Assembly (NCBI GenBank): GCA_947631745.1
Contig: CANRMM010000008.1
Location: 1-40,796, forward strand
Origin: an uncultured Clostridia bacterium
GTDB taxonomy: Bacteria; Bacillota; Clostridia; TANB77; CAG-508
Direction: 5' to 3'
Length of the DNA stretch: 40,796 bases
This document shows, piece by piece, positions 17,193 to 26,232 of the stretch. The first letter of the stretch is position 1. Each line of letters starts with the position of its first letter. The position numbers were made by a program, and so were the translations under genes. Below the pieces are notes generated by a model. That model did not search any database and had not been told where the DNA came from. It saw nothing but the letters and a program-made list of their open reading frames with translations.

Positions 17193-18406
17193 AACCAAAA
17201 ATAAAATTTTTCATTTACTTTATATTATTAATACTAATAGTATCATTAATGCCAATGCCTGCTCTTACTGTTAATGCTATTAATAGTAATAATATAAATA
17301 TCAGTAACAGCACTAATGAAACTAATGAAGACGAAAATGACATTTCAAATAATTTGCCAGACCAATTGATAAAAGCAAGCGGATTAGATAATATTACAAA
17401 TACAGTTCAAAATGAAGCAAAATCAATCCTTGAAAAATATAATATAGATGTTGGAAATCCCGAAAGTATTAAAAATTTAAACTTTTCTTCTATGTGCAAA
17501 ATATTATTAGAAACAATATCAAGTAAAATATCATCTCCTTTTAAATTATTTTCATTGCTATTAGTTATAACTATTGTAAGTTCCATAATAAATTCACTTG
17601 GATATAATGAAAACAAAGGACAAATATTTGAAACTATAAGCATATTAGCAGCTATTCTATCATTCACTAGTCCACTATGTACAATTTTTCAAAACATAAA
17701 AGATACATTAGGACAATGTTCAGACTTTATGACAATGTTTACTCCCGTGTTTGCAAGTGTACTAATAGTTAGTGGAAATACTGGAACAGCAATAGGTTAT
17801 CAAACAGGGATGTTTGCTCTCACTAGTATAGTAATTCAAGTTTTAGAACATATGCTTTTACCAATATTAAATATGAGTTTTTCTATAACAATCACTGATT
17901 CTTTAAATCCTACAATTTCTCTAAAAGGAATTCTTAACTTTACAAAAAAAATCACTACATGGATTCTTGGGCTTATAATGTCAATATTTATAGGAATAAC
18001 CTCCATTCAAAGTATTGTAAGCAATACAACAGATACATTTACAACAAAAACAACAAAATACATAATATCTAACTTTATACCTGTAATAGGAGGTGCTGTA
18101 TCAGACGCACATTCAACAATATTGGGAAGTATAAAAATACTTAAAAGTATGACTGGAATAATAGGAATATTACTAATAGCTGTTATATTTATTCCTATTA
18201 TAATAGAAATTATTCTATACAGAATTTCAATTTCAGCCGCATCTGCAATTGCAGAATTATTTTCAGTAGATTATCTTGCAAACTTCTTAAAAGGAATACA
18301 ACAAATTCTTTCAATTGCATTCGCAATCTTAATATGCTTTTTAATAATGTTTTTAGTATCAACAACATTAATTTTAATAATCACCAATAATAATACAATA
18401 GCATGA
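17189..18406 (+). CDS. spoIIIAE: Stage III sporulation protein AE
   Basis: This 405-aa multi-pass membrane protein has an N-terminal signal-like helix (FFIYFILLILIVSLMPMPALTVNA), an extracytoplasmic segment, and about seven to eight further helices. Family motifs include PVFASVLIVSGNTGTA and FIPVIGGAVSDAHSTILGS. The track starts at ATG 17111 inside spoIIIAD, but TAGGAG lies 7 nt before TTG 17189 (MKPKIKFF), which overlaps the spoIIIAD stop as TTGA. I take TTG as the start. Confidence 0.94.
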   Translation: MKPKIKFFIYFILLILIVSLMPMPALTVNAINSNNINISNSTNETNEDENDISNNLPDQLIKASGLDNITNTVQNEAKSILEKYNIDVGNPESIKNLNFSSMCKILLETISSKISSPFKLFSLLLVITIVSSIINSLGYNENKGQIFETISILAAILSFTSPLCTIFQNIKDTLGQCSDFMTMFTPVFASVLIVSGNTGTAIGYQTGMFALTSIVIQVLEHMLLPILNMSFSITITDSLNPTISLKGILNFTKKITTWILGLIMSIFIGITSIQSIVSNTTDTFTTKTTKYIISNFIPVIGGAVSDAHSTILGSIKILKSMTGIIGILLIAVIFIPIIIEIILYRISISAASAIAELFSVDYLANFLKGIQQILSIAFAILICFLIMFLVSTTLILIITNNNTIA

Positions 18407-18422
18407 TAAGGAGCTAACAAGT

Positions 18423-18887
18423 TTGGAACAAATAAAACAAATAATATTATCAGTTTGTGCAATAAGTATAATACTTGGAATATTAAGCAACTTATGCCCA
18501 AACGTTAAACTTAACAATCAATTAAAACTTTTAATGGCAAGTATACTATTATTATCTGTTCTAATACCTGCCATGAAAAATTTAAAAGATATAACTCCTG
18601 ATTGGGAAAAATTCTCTTATAATAATATGAATAGCGAATTAACATCTAATACAGAAGAAAAAGTTTTAAATATAACATATGAAAATATCAAAGATGCTAT
18701 ACTTAAAAAATTACAAAAAAACAATATATCAGTAGAAATGATTGATATTAATATGTATATAAAAGAAGATAACAGCATAAACATTAGTAATATCAAAATA
18801 CGTTGCAGTCAACCTGAAACGGCAAAGCAAATAATATCAACATATTTTGGAGAGGAAGTGGAAATCATTGCAGAAAGAACAAATTGA
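18423..18887 (+). CDS. spoIIIAF: Stage III sporulation protein AF
   Basis: This 154-aa protein has two N-terminal helices (about 8-25 and 33-50) and a soluble ring-building-like domain at about 75-154. The start is TTG 18423, with AAGGAG about 9 nt upstream and no ATG available. It overlaps spoIIIAG. In B. subtilis its homologue contributes to the mother-cell ring of the feeding tube. Confidence 0.88.
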   Translation: MEQIKQIILSVCAISIILGILSNLCPNVKLNNQLKLLMASILLLSVLIPAMKNLKDITPDWEKFSYNNMNSELTSNTEEKVLNITYENIKDAILKKLQKNNISVEMIDINMYIKEDNSINISNIKIRCSQPETAKQIISTYFGEEVEIIAERTN

Positions 18888-19413
18888 AAAAATAAAGCAA
18901 TGGCTTCAAAGTGATAAAGGAGTAAAACTAATAATAATTTTAGGAATATTAGGTATGGGATTTATACTGATATCATCATTTCTACCGAAAAAAGAAAACA
19001 ATGTATCCAACTCAAATGAAAAATCACTTTCAACCATATCAGATGATGAAGATATAGCAAAGTATTGTGATAACTTAAACAATAAATTAGAAAAAATATT
19101 ATCTTCTATTGATGGAGTTGGTGAATGTCAAGTTTGTGTTACTACAAATGGTACATCACAATATTCATATGCAAAGAATAAAGATGAATCAACATGGAAC
19201 GAAAAGCAGGAGGTAGAACAAAAATATGTAATAGTAAAAAAAGAAAATAATGAAATACCTATTATAGAATCAATATACAACCCCGAAATCAATGGTGTTG
19301 TAATTGTATGTGAAGGAGGCAATAGCAATGTAGTAAAAGAAAAAGTATATAAAGCTGTAGCGGCATTATTAAATATTAAAACAGATAAAATATATGTTGC
19401 CAAGTTAAAATAA
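18868..19413 (+). CDS. spoIIIAG: Stage III sporulation protein AG
   Basis: This 181-aa protein has one N-terminal helix (LIIILGILGMGFILISSFL) and a periplasm-side ring-forming domain with LEKILSSIDGVGECQVCVTT and GVVIVCEGGNSNVVKEKV. Its homologue forms the large ring of the mother-cell side of the channel. The track starts at TTG 18847; GAGGAAG at 18852-18858 favours TTG 18868 (MQKEQIEKIKQW), 20 nt inside spoIIIAF. Confidence 0.92.
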   Translation: MQKEQIEKIKQWLQSDKGVKLIIILGILGMGFILISSFLPKKENNVSNSNEKSLSTISDDEDIAKYCDNLNNKLEKILSSIDGVGECQVCVTTNGTSQYSYAKNKDESTWNEKQEVEQKYVIVKKENNEIPIIESIYNPEINGVVIVCEGGNSNVVKEKVYKAVAALLNIKTDKIYVAKLK

Positions 19414-19439
19414 AAATAAGAAAGAGAGGATTACCCTAT

Positions 19440-20120
19440 ATGAAAAAGCCATCTTTAATTATCGGAAAAAAACAGATAATATTATCTTGCTTAACACTAA
19501 TGCTTGCAGTTGCTGTTTATGTCAACTATGCTATATCGAAAAAAGAAATAGACACCGTAGATACAAATCAACTTAATAATGTTGTATCTTATGGGGATAC
19601 TGAATTTGTAAATGCTGCTGCATCTGAAGAAAAAAATAAAGATAAAGATAATGATAAAAAAAATGAAAACAATAACACTAATGCAAAAGATACTACAAAA
19701 GAATCAAATGTTAAACAAGATAATAAAAATAATATTGATATTGACAAAGAACTTGAAAACATGACATCATCTGATGATTATTTTGCACAAGCCAGATTAG
19801 AGAGAACAGCAAGCAGAGATGAAAGCGTAGCTATGATGCAATCTATTATGGGCGGTGGAGATAGAACAGAAGATGAACTTGTAACTGATGCAATAGCTGC
19901 TGTAGAAACATCAAAATTGATAGAAAGTGAAAGCACTATTGAAAATTTAATAAAATCTCAAGGATATAAAGATTGCATTGTGTACTTAGATGGCGAAAAT
20001 GCCAAGGTTGTTGTACAGACAGAAGGACTAGATGCTGGTCAGGCTGCTGCAATAAAAGAAGCCATTTTAGGTGAAGTTACAATTCAAGCAGAAAATATTC
20101 GAATTTTTGAAGTAAAATAG
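19440..20120 (+). CDS. spoIIIAH: Stage III sporulation protein AH
   Basis: This 226-aa protein has an N-terminal membrane helix (near 12-28), an Asn/Lys/Asp-rich low-complexity linker (about 60-100), then a helical part and the C-terminal ring domain (about 125-226: YFAQARLERTASRDES ... GYKDCIVYLDGENAKVVVQ). SpoIIIAH binds SpoIIQ across the engulfing membranes. GAGAGGA precedes the ATG. It is the last gene of the operon. Confidence 0.94.
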   Translation: MKKPSLIIGKKQIILSCLTLMLAVAVYVNYAISKKEIDTVDTNQLNNVVSYGDTEFVNAAASEEKNKDKDNDKKNENNNTNAKDTTKESNVKQDNKNNIDIDKELENMTSSDDYFAQARLERTASRDESVAMMQSIMGGGDRTEDELVTDAIAAVETSKLIESESTIENLIKSQGYKDCIVYLDGENAKVVVQTEGLDAGQAAAIKEAILGEVTIQAENIRIFEVK

Positions 20121-20149
20121 TTGTGTAATTCATTTTTTTTTGGTATAAT
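20121..20149 (+). promoter_or_regulatory. Sigma-A promoter upstream of the nusB leader
   Basis: TTGTGT starts directly after the spoIIIAH stop, with a 17-nt spacer and TATAAT at 20144-20149. It lies before, not after, the hairpins at 20181-20258, so those hairpins are in the 5' leader of the nusB transcript. Confidence 0.7.
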
Positions 20150-20180
20150 ATAAAGTGAAGGGTCTCATTAAAATAGATTC

Positions 20181-20258
20181 GCAGCAACTTTAAAATATAC
20201 CTTATATATTTTCATAAAAAGTTGTTGCCATCATATTTTGATGGCAACTTCTTTTATA
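20181..20258 (+). promoter_or_regulatory. Attenuator-like leader of nusB with competing hairpins
   Basis: A terminator hairpin, GTTGCCATCA with TGATGGCAAC (20224-20248) then TTCTTTTA, shares bases with an alternative longer stem. In that stem GCAGCAACTTT (20181-20191) pairs with AAAGTTGTTGC (20218-20228) and AAAATATA (20192-20199) with TATATTTT (20205-20212). The two cannot form together because 20224-20228 is used by both. This is the layout of a transcription attenuator. The signal is unknown; no T-box motif is seen. Confidence 0.6.
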
Positions 20259-20289
20259 TCTTATTTTTATTACTGGAGGTAATTATAAT

Positions 20290-20703
20290 ATGAAAAGACA
20301 TGAAATTAGAGAATGTGCATTTTTAATATTATTTGAAACACAATTCAGAGAAGACTCACCAGAGGAATTATATTCTCTTGCTGAAGATGTACAATCTATT
20401 ACAATAAATCAGGATGTAAAAAATCTTGTCGAAGGTACAATATCAAACAAAGAAAAATTAAATTCAATATTAGAAAAATATAGCAAAAAAAGAGCAATTA
20501 ATAGAATACCTAAACTACATATAACTATATTGCAATTAGCATTCTATGAAATACTCTTTGAAGAAAATATTCCTTTGAATGTAGCTATATCAGAAGCAAT
20601 CCAGTTAGCACAAGACTATGGATGCCAGGAAGATGTTTCTTTTATAAACGGTGTCTTAGGTGAATATTCAAGAAATAATACTATAAACACTAGTGAGGCA
20701 TAA
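20290..20703 (+). CDS. nusB: Transcription antitermination factor NusB
   Basis: This 137-aa all-helical RNA-binding protein pairs with NusE (S10) on boxA RNA during rRNA transcription. Family signatures include the N-terminal RRHxxRE-like KRHEIRECAFLILFE and the C-terminal IPLNVAISEAIQLAQDYG ... FINGVLGE. GGAGGT precedes the ATG. It begins the housekeeping string that follows spoIIIA, with its own promoter and an attenuator-like leader. Confidence 0.94.
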   Translation: MKRHEIRECAFLILFETQFREDSPEELYSLAEDVQSITINQDVKNLVEGTISNKEKLNSILEKYSKKRAINRIPKLHITILQLAFYEILFEENIPLNVAISEAIQLAQDYGCQEDVSFINGVLGEYSRNNTINTSEA

Positions 20704-20708
20704 ATAAA

Positions 20709-21665
20709 ATGGGAGTTTATTTAGGAATTGATACGAGTAATTATACAACATCCTGCTCATTGTTTTCTAATAATTTTGATAATATTAAAAATATGATTCA
20801 AGAAAAAAAACTACTCCCTGTAAAAAATGGAGAAGCTGGACTACGCCAAAGTGAAGCAGTCTTTCATCATACAAAACAATTGGGTATTGTATTTGAAAAA
20901 TTATTTTCAAAAGCAGAATATAACAAACTAAATGGAATAGGTGTTACTATAAAACCAAGAAATCAGGAAGATTCATATATGCCATGTTTTATATGTGGTG
21001 AAAATACTGCTGACATTATTGGAACAGTAATGAATATACCTGTTTTTAAAACATCCCACCAAGTAAATCATATTTTGGCTGCTCTTTACTCAGCAAATAA
21101 ATTATGTTTATTAAATAATAAATTTATAGCCTTTCATGTAAGTGGAGGAACTACAGATTGCCTCCTATGTTCACCAGATAACAAAGATATAATTACTATA
21201 AATCAAATAGGAACATCTATGGACTTAAAAGCAGGACAAGCAATTGACCGGATAGGTTTAGCAATGGGACTTCAATTTCCATGTGGAAGAGAATTAGAAA
21301 AATTATCAGAGAACAGCAATAAAACTTTTAAAACAAAACCAATTGTAAGAAATGGAAACTGCTGTATTTCCGGATTAGAAAACAAATGTAAGCATATGTT
21401 GAATACAGATTTTTCAAAAGAAGATGTTGCTAAGTTTTGCTTATCTTATATTGAAAATACAATATCTGAAATGGTCTCATATGCTATATCATTACACGGG
21501 AACTTACCTATAATATTTGCTGGCGGCGTTATGTCTAATAAATGGATTAGTACAAATTTAAAAAATAAATATGAAGCTTTTTTTGCTGAACCTGTATATT
21601 CATGTGATAATGCTTGTGGTGCTGCTATATATGCTGCATTAAAATCAGGTGAAAAATTATTTTAA
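20709..21665 (+). CDS. TsaD/Kae1-like M22-family protein (paralogue)
   Basis: This 318-aa protein has an ASKHA ATPase fold of the TsaD/glycoprotease (M22) family. The metal-binding pair HQVNH is at about 117-121, with nucleotide-binding stretches YLGIDTSNYTTS, HVSGGTTDCLL and FAGGVMSNK. TsaD makes the t6A tRNA modification with TsaB/E. This copy is shorter and more diverged and has no tsaB or tsaE beside it, so I call it a paralogue with unknown role; it could still be the only TsaD of the cell. It starts 5 nt after nusB and occupies the place where xseA/xseB often lie in related gene orders. Confidence 0.82.
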   Translation: MGVYLGIDTSNYTTSCSLFSNNFDNIKNMIQEKKLLPVKNGEAGLRQSEAVFHHTKQLGIVFEKLFSKAEYNKLNGIGVTIKPRNQEDSYMPCFICGENTADIIGTVMNIPVFKTSHQVNHILAALYSANKLCLLNNKFIAFHVSGGTTDCLLCSPDNKDIITINQIGTSMDLKAGQAIDRIGLAMGLQFPCGRELEKLSENSNKTFKTKPIVRNGNCCISGLENKCKHMLNTDFSKEDVAKFCLSYIENTISEMVSYAISLHGNLPIIFAGGVMSNKWISTNLKNKYEAFFAEPVYSCDNACGAAIYAALKSGEKLF

Positions 21666-21693
21666 TATACCATAATAAGAAAGGAAAATAAAG

Positions 21694-22587
21694 ATGTTAG
21701 ATGCTAATAATATTATTATGAAAAAAGACATTCAAAATATAGAAACAAAACTAAAAGAACTCATATTAAATACAAAAACTACAACTAAACAAAAGACAGT
21801 TTTAGATGCAATGAATTATTCTATTGAAGCAGGTGGCAAAAGAATGAGACCTGTTTTAATAATAGAATTCTGCAAAATGTGTGGCGGGAGATTGGAAAAA
21901 GCACTTACAACTGCTTGTGCAATGGAAATGATACATACATTTTCTTTGATACATGATGATTTACCTGCTATGGATAATGATGACTATAGAAGAGGAAAGC
22001 TTTCATGCCATAAGGCTTTTAATGAAGCTATAGCTATTTTAGCAGGTGACGCATTATCAGTACATGCTTTCCAAGTAATATTAAATGATAATAATTTATC
22101 AAATGATATAAAAATTAATATTTTAAAATTACTTACACATGCTACAGGTTATGAAGGAATGATTGGTGGTCAAGTTATTGATATAGAAAATGAATCAAAA
22201 AATGACATAACAATTGATGACTTGAAAGCAATGTATAATAAAAAAACAGGAGCTTTAATTGCCTCTTCGTGTGCATTAGGATGTATTATTGCTGACGCTC
22301 CTGCTCATATCATAGAAAAAGCATATGAATATGGAATAAATTTAGGTCTGGCTTTTCAGATTATTGACGATATTTTAGATGTCACAAGTTCTCAGGAGAT
22401 ATTAGGTAAGCCTATAGGAAGTGATAAAGAAGAAAACAAAACTACATTTGTCACAATACTTGGTATAGAAGAAGCAAAAAAACAAGCAAAACAAACAACA
22501 GAAAATGCACTTAAAATATTACAAGAGTTACCTAATAATTCTTTCTTAATAGATTTGACAAAAGAATTATTGACACGAAAAAAATAA
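21694..22587 (+). CDS. ispA: Polyprenyl (farnesyl/geranyl) diphosphate synthase
   Basis: This 297-aa prenyltransferase joins isopentenyl diphosphate to allylic diphosphates in the cytoplasm. It has both aspartate-rich motifs, DDLPAMD at about 88-94 and DDILD at 225-229, the substrate-binding GGKRMRP near 47-53, and GGQVIDI. Length and motifs match short-chain FPP synthases of the IspA type. Product length cannot be read with certainty. AAGGAAAA precedes the ATG. The dxs gene follows, so precursor and chain synthesis are co-expressed. Confidence 0.92.
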   Translation: MLDANNIIMKKDIQNIETKLKELILNTKTTTKQKTVLDAMNYSIEAGGKRMRPVLIIEFCKMCGGRLEKALTTACAMEMIHTFSLIHDDLPAMDNDDYRRGKLSCHKAFNEAIAILAGDALSVHAFQVILNDNNLSNDIKINILKLLTHATGYEGMIGGQVIDIENESKNDITIDDLKAMYNKKTGALIASSCALGCIIADAPAHIIEKAYEYGINLGLAFQIIDDILDVTSSQEILGKPIGSDKEENKTTFVTILGIEEAKKQAKQTTENALKILQELPNNSFLIDLTKELLTRKK

Positions 22588-22636
22588 GGAGTGAAATGTA
22601 CAATGTATAGCAGATACATATGTACAAAATAAAATG
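22586..22636 (+). promoter_or_regulatory. Hairpin and minigene between the ribosome binding site and start of dxs
   Basis: AAGGAGTGA (22586-22594) is followed by TGTACAATGTAT and its near-complement ATACATATGTACA (22597-22626, one bulged A, 5-nt loop), then the dxs ATG at 22634. The dxs ATG is about 40 nt from the ribosome binding site and has none of its own. The only other ORF in reach of it is a 9-codon minigene, ATG 22603 to TAA 22632, ending one base before dxs. Either hairpin folding or reinitiation would explain translation. Confidence 0.5.
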
Positions 22637-24544
22637 GATAATATAAATGAAAAAAATAATACTGCAATGCGTTATCTTTCTACATTAAATCTTCCGAATG
22701 ATGTAAAAAAACTAACATTTGAACAATGTCAAGACTTGTGCAAAGAAATAAGAACCACATTAATTGATACAGTATCTAAAAATGGCGGTCATCTTGCTTC
22801 TAATTTAGGCACAGTTGAATTAACAGTAGCATTGCATAGAATTTTTGAATCTCCAAAGGATAAATTTATATGGGATGTAGGGCATCAATGCTATACACAT
22901 AAAATTTTAACTGGAAGATACAATAAATTTTCAAGTTTAAGAAAGGAAAATGGAATTTCCGGTTTCCCAAAACCAAAAGAATCTGAACATGATATTTTTA
23001 TTAGCGGACATAGCAGTACTGCTATATCAGTAGCAAATGGAGTTGCTGAAGCTATGCGCTTACAAGGAGATGAACATCATACCATAGCAATAATAGGTGA
23101 TGGAGCCATGACCGGAGGTCTTGCATATGAGGGATTAAACAATGCAGGAAAAACTAATAATAATATCATAGTAATATTAAACGATAATACTATGTCAATT
23201 TCAAAAAACGTTGGCTCTCTTGCAAAATACCTTTCTATCCTCAGAAGTACTGAAAGCTACGTAAAAACAAAAAAAGCAGTAGAAAAAAAATTAAACAATA
23301 CGCCTGTTATAGGGAAACATGCTGTTAAGATTCTCAAATCTTCAAAAGATGCTTTAAGAGACACTATGTTTCATTCAATCACAATGTTTGAATACTTAGG
23401 ATTTATATATCTTGGTCCTGTAGATGGTCATAATATAGAGGAATTAGAAGAGGTTTTACTAGCTGCAAAGACATATAGACGCCCTGTTTTTATTCATATA
23501 AAAACTACTAAGGGCAAAGGTTATCTTCCTTCAGAAAAAAATCCTGGTGAATTCCATGGAATATCAAAATTTAACATAGAAACCGGAAATCCTGAAATAT
23601 CAGGAAGCGATACATATTCTGATGTTTTTGGAAAAGAGTTAGTTGATATGGCTCAAAAAGATAATTCCATTTGTGCTGTCACTGCTGCCATGGAACATGG
23701 AACGGGACTACATTATTTCTCAAGAACATTTCCAGATAGATATTATGATGTGGGGATAGCTGAACAACATGCTGTAACATTTGCAGCAGCATTATCTTCT
23801 CAAGGGAAACTTCCTGTTTTTGCTGTGTATTCATCATTTCTTCAACGTGCATATGACCAATTATTACATGATGTATCAATACCAAATATTCATTTAGTAA
23901 TAGCTATTGACAGAGCAGGCGTAGTAGGAGAAGATGGTGAAACTCACCATGGTATGTTTGATGTATCATTTTTAACATCAATTCCAAATACTAAAATTTA
24001 TTCTCCATCATGTTACGATGAACTGAAGTTATGTATGAAAAAAGCTATGTATCAGGATAAAGAACTTGTGTGCGTAAGATATCCACGTGGAAGAGAAAAC
24101 GCAACATTTGATAAAACAAATTTAAATACAGACTACACTCATATATCAGGAAATAAAACAGATACATTAGTCATAACATATGGAAGAATTTATGAAAATC
24201 TATATAATTCGTATATAAAGGCCAAAAAAAATAATATGAACTATGATATATTAAAATTAACATGTATTTTTCCCTTGTCAAATATGATAATAGAAATTTG
24301 TAAGTCATATGATAATATCATTTTCTTTGAAGAATCGTATTATTATGGTGGAATATCTCAAATTTTAGGAGATATTCTTATTCAAAATAATTACCATGGA
24401 AATTATCAGCGAGTAGCACCTAAAAGCTTTATATCGCAAGCCTCAATTCCTGCTCAGCTTGAACATATGGGACTTTCAGAATCTAAAATGTTTGAAAAAA
24501 TAGAACAAAACTTTAAGAGAAGAGGACAGATAAAATGCGTTTAG
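22634..24544 (+). CDS. dxs: 1-deoxy-D-xylulose-5-phosphate synthase
   Basis: This 636-aa thiamine-diphosphate enzyme condenses pyruvate and glyceraldehyde 3-phosphate, the first step of the MEP isoprenoid route. It shows HLASNLGTVELTVALH, the TPP/Mg motif GDGAMTGGLAYEGLNNAG, GPVDGHN, and the transketolase pyrimidine domain with IAEQHAVTFAAALS and DRAGVVGEDGETHHG. Length is normal. No in-frame start exists upstream before a stop, so ATG 22634 stands despite lacking an adjacent ribosome binding site. The gene overlaps tlyA by 10 nt. Confidence 0.96.
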   Translation: MDNINEKNNTAMRYLSTLNLPNDVKKLTFEQCQDLCKEIRTTLIDTVSKNGGHLASNLGTVELTVALHRIFESPKDKFIWDVGHQCYTHKILTGRYNKFSSLRKENGISGFPKPKESEHDIFISGHSSTAISVANGVAEAMRLQGDEHHTIAIIGDGAMTGGLAYEGLNNAGKTNNNIIVILNDNTMSISKNVGSLAKYLSILRSTESYVKTKKAVEKKLNNTPVIGKHAVKILKSSKDALRDTMFHSITMFEYLGFIYLGPVDGHNIEELEEVLLAAKTYRRPVFIHIKTTKGKGYLPSEKNPGEFHGISKFNIETGNPEISGSDTYSDVFGKELVDMAQKDNSICAVTAAMEHGTGLHYFSRTFPDRYYDVGIAEQHAVTFAAALSSQGKLPVFAVYSSFLQRAYDQLLHDVSIPNIHLVIAIDRAGVVGEDGETHHGMFDVSFLTSIPNTKIYSPSCYDELKLCMKKAMYQDKELVCVRYPRGRENATFDKTNLNTDYTHISGNKTDTLVITYGRIYENLYNSYIKAKKNNMNYDILKLTCIFPLSNMIIEICKSYDNIIFFEESYYYGGISQILGDILIQNNYHGNYQRVAPKSFISQASIPAQLEHMGLSESKMFEKIEQNFKRRGQIKCV

Positions 24545-25323
24545 ATACTCTGATGGTTAAAAAAAATCTTGTTTCCAGCAGACAAAGAGCAAAAGAATTG
24601 ATTGTTAAAGAACAAGTAATTGTAAATGATAAAATTTGTAGTAAACCTTCTAAAGAATTTGAAGATGAAGATAATATCATTATACAAGGAAATCAATTGA
24701 AATATGTTGGAAGAGGCGGATTAAAACTGGAAAAAATGATTTGTCACTCTACAATTATATTAAAAGATTTTATTTGTATGGATATAGGGGCATCTACAGG
24801 TGGATTTACAGATTGTATGTTGCAAAATGGTGCTAAAAAAGTGTATGCTGTTGATGTAGGACATTCTCAATTATCAGAAAAATTAAAAAATGATAATCGT
24901 GTAATAAATTTAGAAAAAACAGATATAAGAACATTGCCATATGAAAATATTACCGATGTTATAGATTTCATAACAGTAGATGTTTCTTTCATAGCTTTAC
25001 ATTTAATATTAAAAGACATCTTCAGATTTTTAAAAGATAATGGTTATGCTGTTATTTTAATAAAACCTCAATTTGAAGCTGGAAAAGAGAATATAGGTAA
25101 GAATGGAATTGTTAAATCTAAAAAAGTCCATATAAATGTTTTAAAAAATATCGAATCTGAATTTCATAAAGCCGGATTCTCCTTAGAAGAATTAATTGTT
25201 TCTCCTATTCGTGGAGGCAGTGGAAATATTGAGTATGTTTCTTTAATTAAAAAATCAAATGTATTGCAAAGTAAAATTTTTAACTTTTATGAAATTGTAG
25301 AAAGAGCCTTTTCGGATTCTTAA
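24535..25323 (+). CDS. tlyA: TlyA-family rRNA 2'-O-methyltransferase (hemolysin A family)
   Basis: This 262-aa protein has an N-terminal S4 RNA-binding domain (about 1-60: MRLDTLMVKKNLVSSRQRAKELI) and an FtsJ/RrmJ-like SAM-binding domain (CMDIGASTGGFTDCMLQNGA, then AVDVGHSQL, VDVSFIAL and LIKPQFEAGKE). TlyA in other bacteria methylates cytidines in 16S and 23S rRNA, which affects capreomycin sensitivity. The name hemolysin is historical. AGAGGACAG lies before the ATG inside dxs. Confidence 0.92.
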   Translation: MRLDTLMVKKNLVSSRQRAKELIVKEQVIVNDKICSKPSKEFEDEDNIIIQGNQLKYVGRGGLKLEKMICHSTIILKDFICMDIGASTGGFTDCMLQNGAKKVYAVDVGHSQLSEKLKNDNRVINLEKTDIRTLPYENITDVIDFITVDVSFIALHLILKDIFRFLKDNGYAVILIKPQFEAGKENIGKNGIVKSKKVHINVLKNIESEFHKAGFSLEELIVSPIRGGSGNIEYVSLIKKSNVLQSKIFNFYEIVERAFSDS

Positions 25324-25344
25324 TTATTAAAGGAGTTCATGATA

Positions 25345-26211
25345 ATGAAAGCAGTTGTTATTCCTAATATACAAAAAGAAAAAGCCTTGTCTTGTACTCA
25401 AAATGTATGTAAACAACTACATCAATATCAAATAAAATCAATAATAGATTGTAATTTAAAAAAGTATTTTGATGAAAAACCATATATATCATTTCAACCA
25501 ATTTCTCAAGCTACAAATGAAGCTGATTTTGCAATTGCAATTGGGGGAGATGGTACGATTTTAAGGTGTGCTAAATATGCAATTGGCAAAAACATCTCTC
25601 TGCTTGGTATAAATACTGGAACCCTTGGGTTTATGGCATCTATAGAGTCTGAACAATTGAATGAACTTTCACGGCTTAAAAGTGGAGATTATCGTATTTC
25701 AAAACGTATGATGATTTGTGGAGATTTAATTGATTCCCATGGAAATATTATTTATCATTGTACTGCATTAAACGATATAACTGTAAATCGTCAGTTTTCA
25801 AGAGTATTTGATTTTGAAGTTTATAGAAATGATGTATTATTAGGCTCATATCGCTCTGATGGCGTAATATTTAGCACTCCAACTGGTTCTACTGCTTATG
25901 CACTTTCAGCTGGTGGCCCGATAATAGAGCCTGAATTTCCTTGTATTGAACTTTCCTTGATTTGTCCTCATGTATATTTTGCAAGACCAATATTATTTTC
26001 TCCAGAAACTAAATTACGTGTAGTTCTAAAGACTCGCCATATAAACGACAGTTATATTTGTGCCGACGGGGAAGCTCCTATCATGTTTAAAGAAAATTAT
26101 ATTTTAGAAGTATACCGTTCGCCTTATGAACTGAATTTAATTGATTTAAGCGGTAATACCTTTTTTGATTCTTTAAGCAATAAGCTTATTCAACCTTTAA
26201 AAAGAATATAG
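25345..26211 (+). CDS. nadK: NAD kinase
   Basis: This 288-aa enzyme phosphorylates NAD to NADP. GGDGT is at about 67-71, followed by LLGINTGTLGFMAS, and the second motif is TPTGSTAYALSAGGPI. AGGAG lies 9 nt before ATG 25345 (MKAVVIPN), better placed than the ATG of the track 6 nt earlier. It sits between tlyA and argR, the usual clostridial order. Confidence 0.95.
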   Translation: MKAVVIPNIQKEKALSCTQNVCKQLHQYQIKSIIDCNLKKYFDEKPYISFQPISQATNEADFAIAIGGDGTILRCAKYAIGKNISLLGINTGTLGFMASIESEQLNELSRLKSGDYRISKRMMICGDLIDSHGNIIYHCTALNDITVNRQFSRVFDFEVYRNDVLLGSYRSDGVIFSTPTGSTAYALSAGGPIIEPEFPCIELSLICPHVYFARPILFSPETKLRVVLKTRHINDSYICADGEAPIMFKENYILEVYRSPYELNLIDLSGNTFFDSLSNKLIQPLKRI

Positions 26212-26232
26212 ATAGAAGGGCGTGTATCAAAA

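Noticed and set aside
20150-20289. T-box riboswitch before nusB
   Set aside because: No T-box GGTGG sequence and no specifier stem; nusB is not an amino-acid gene.
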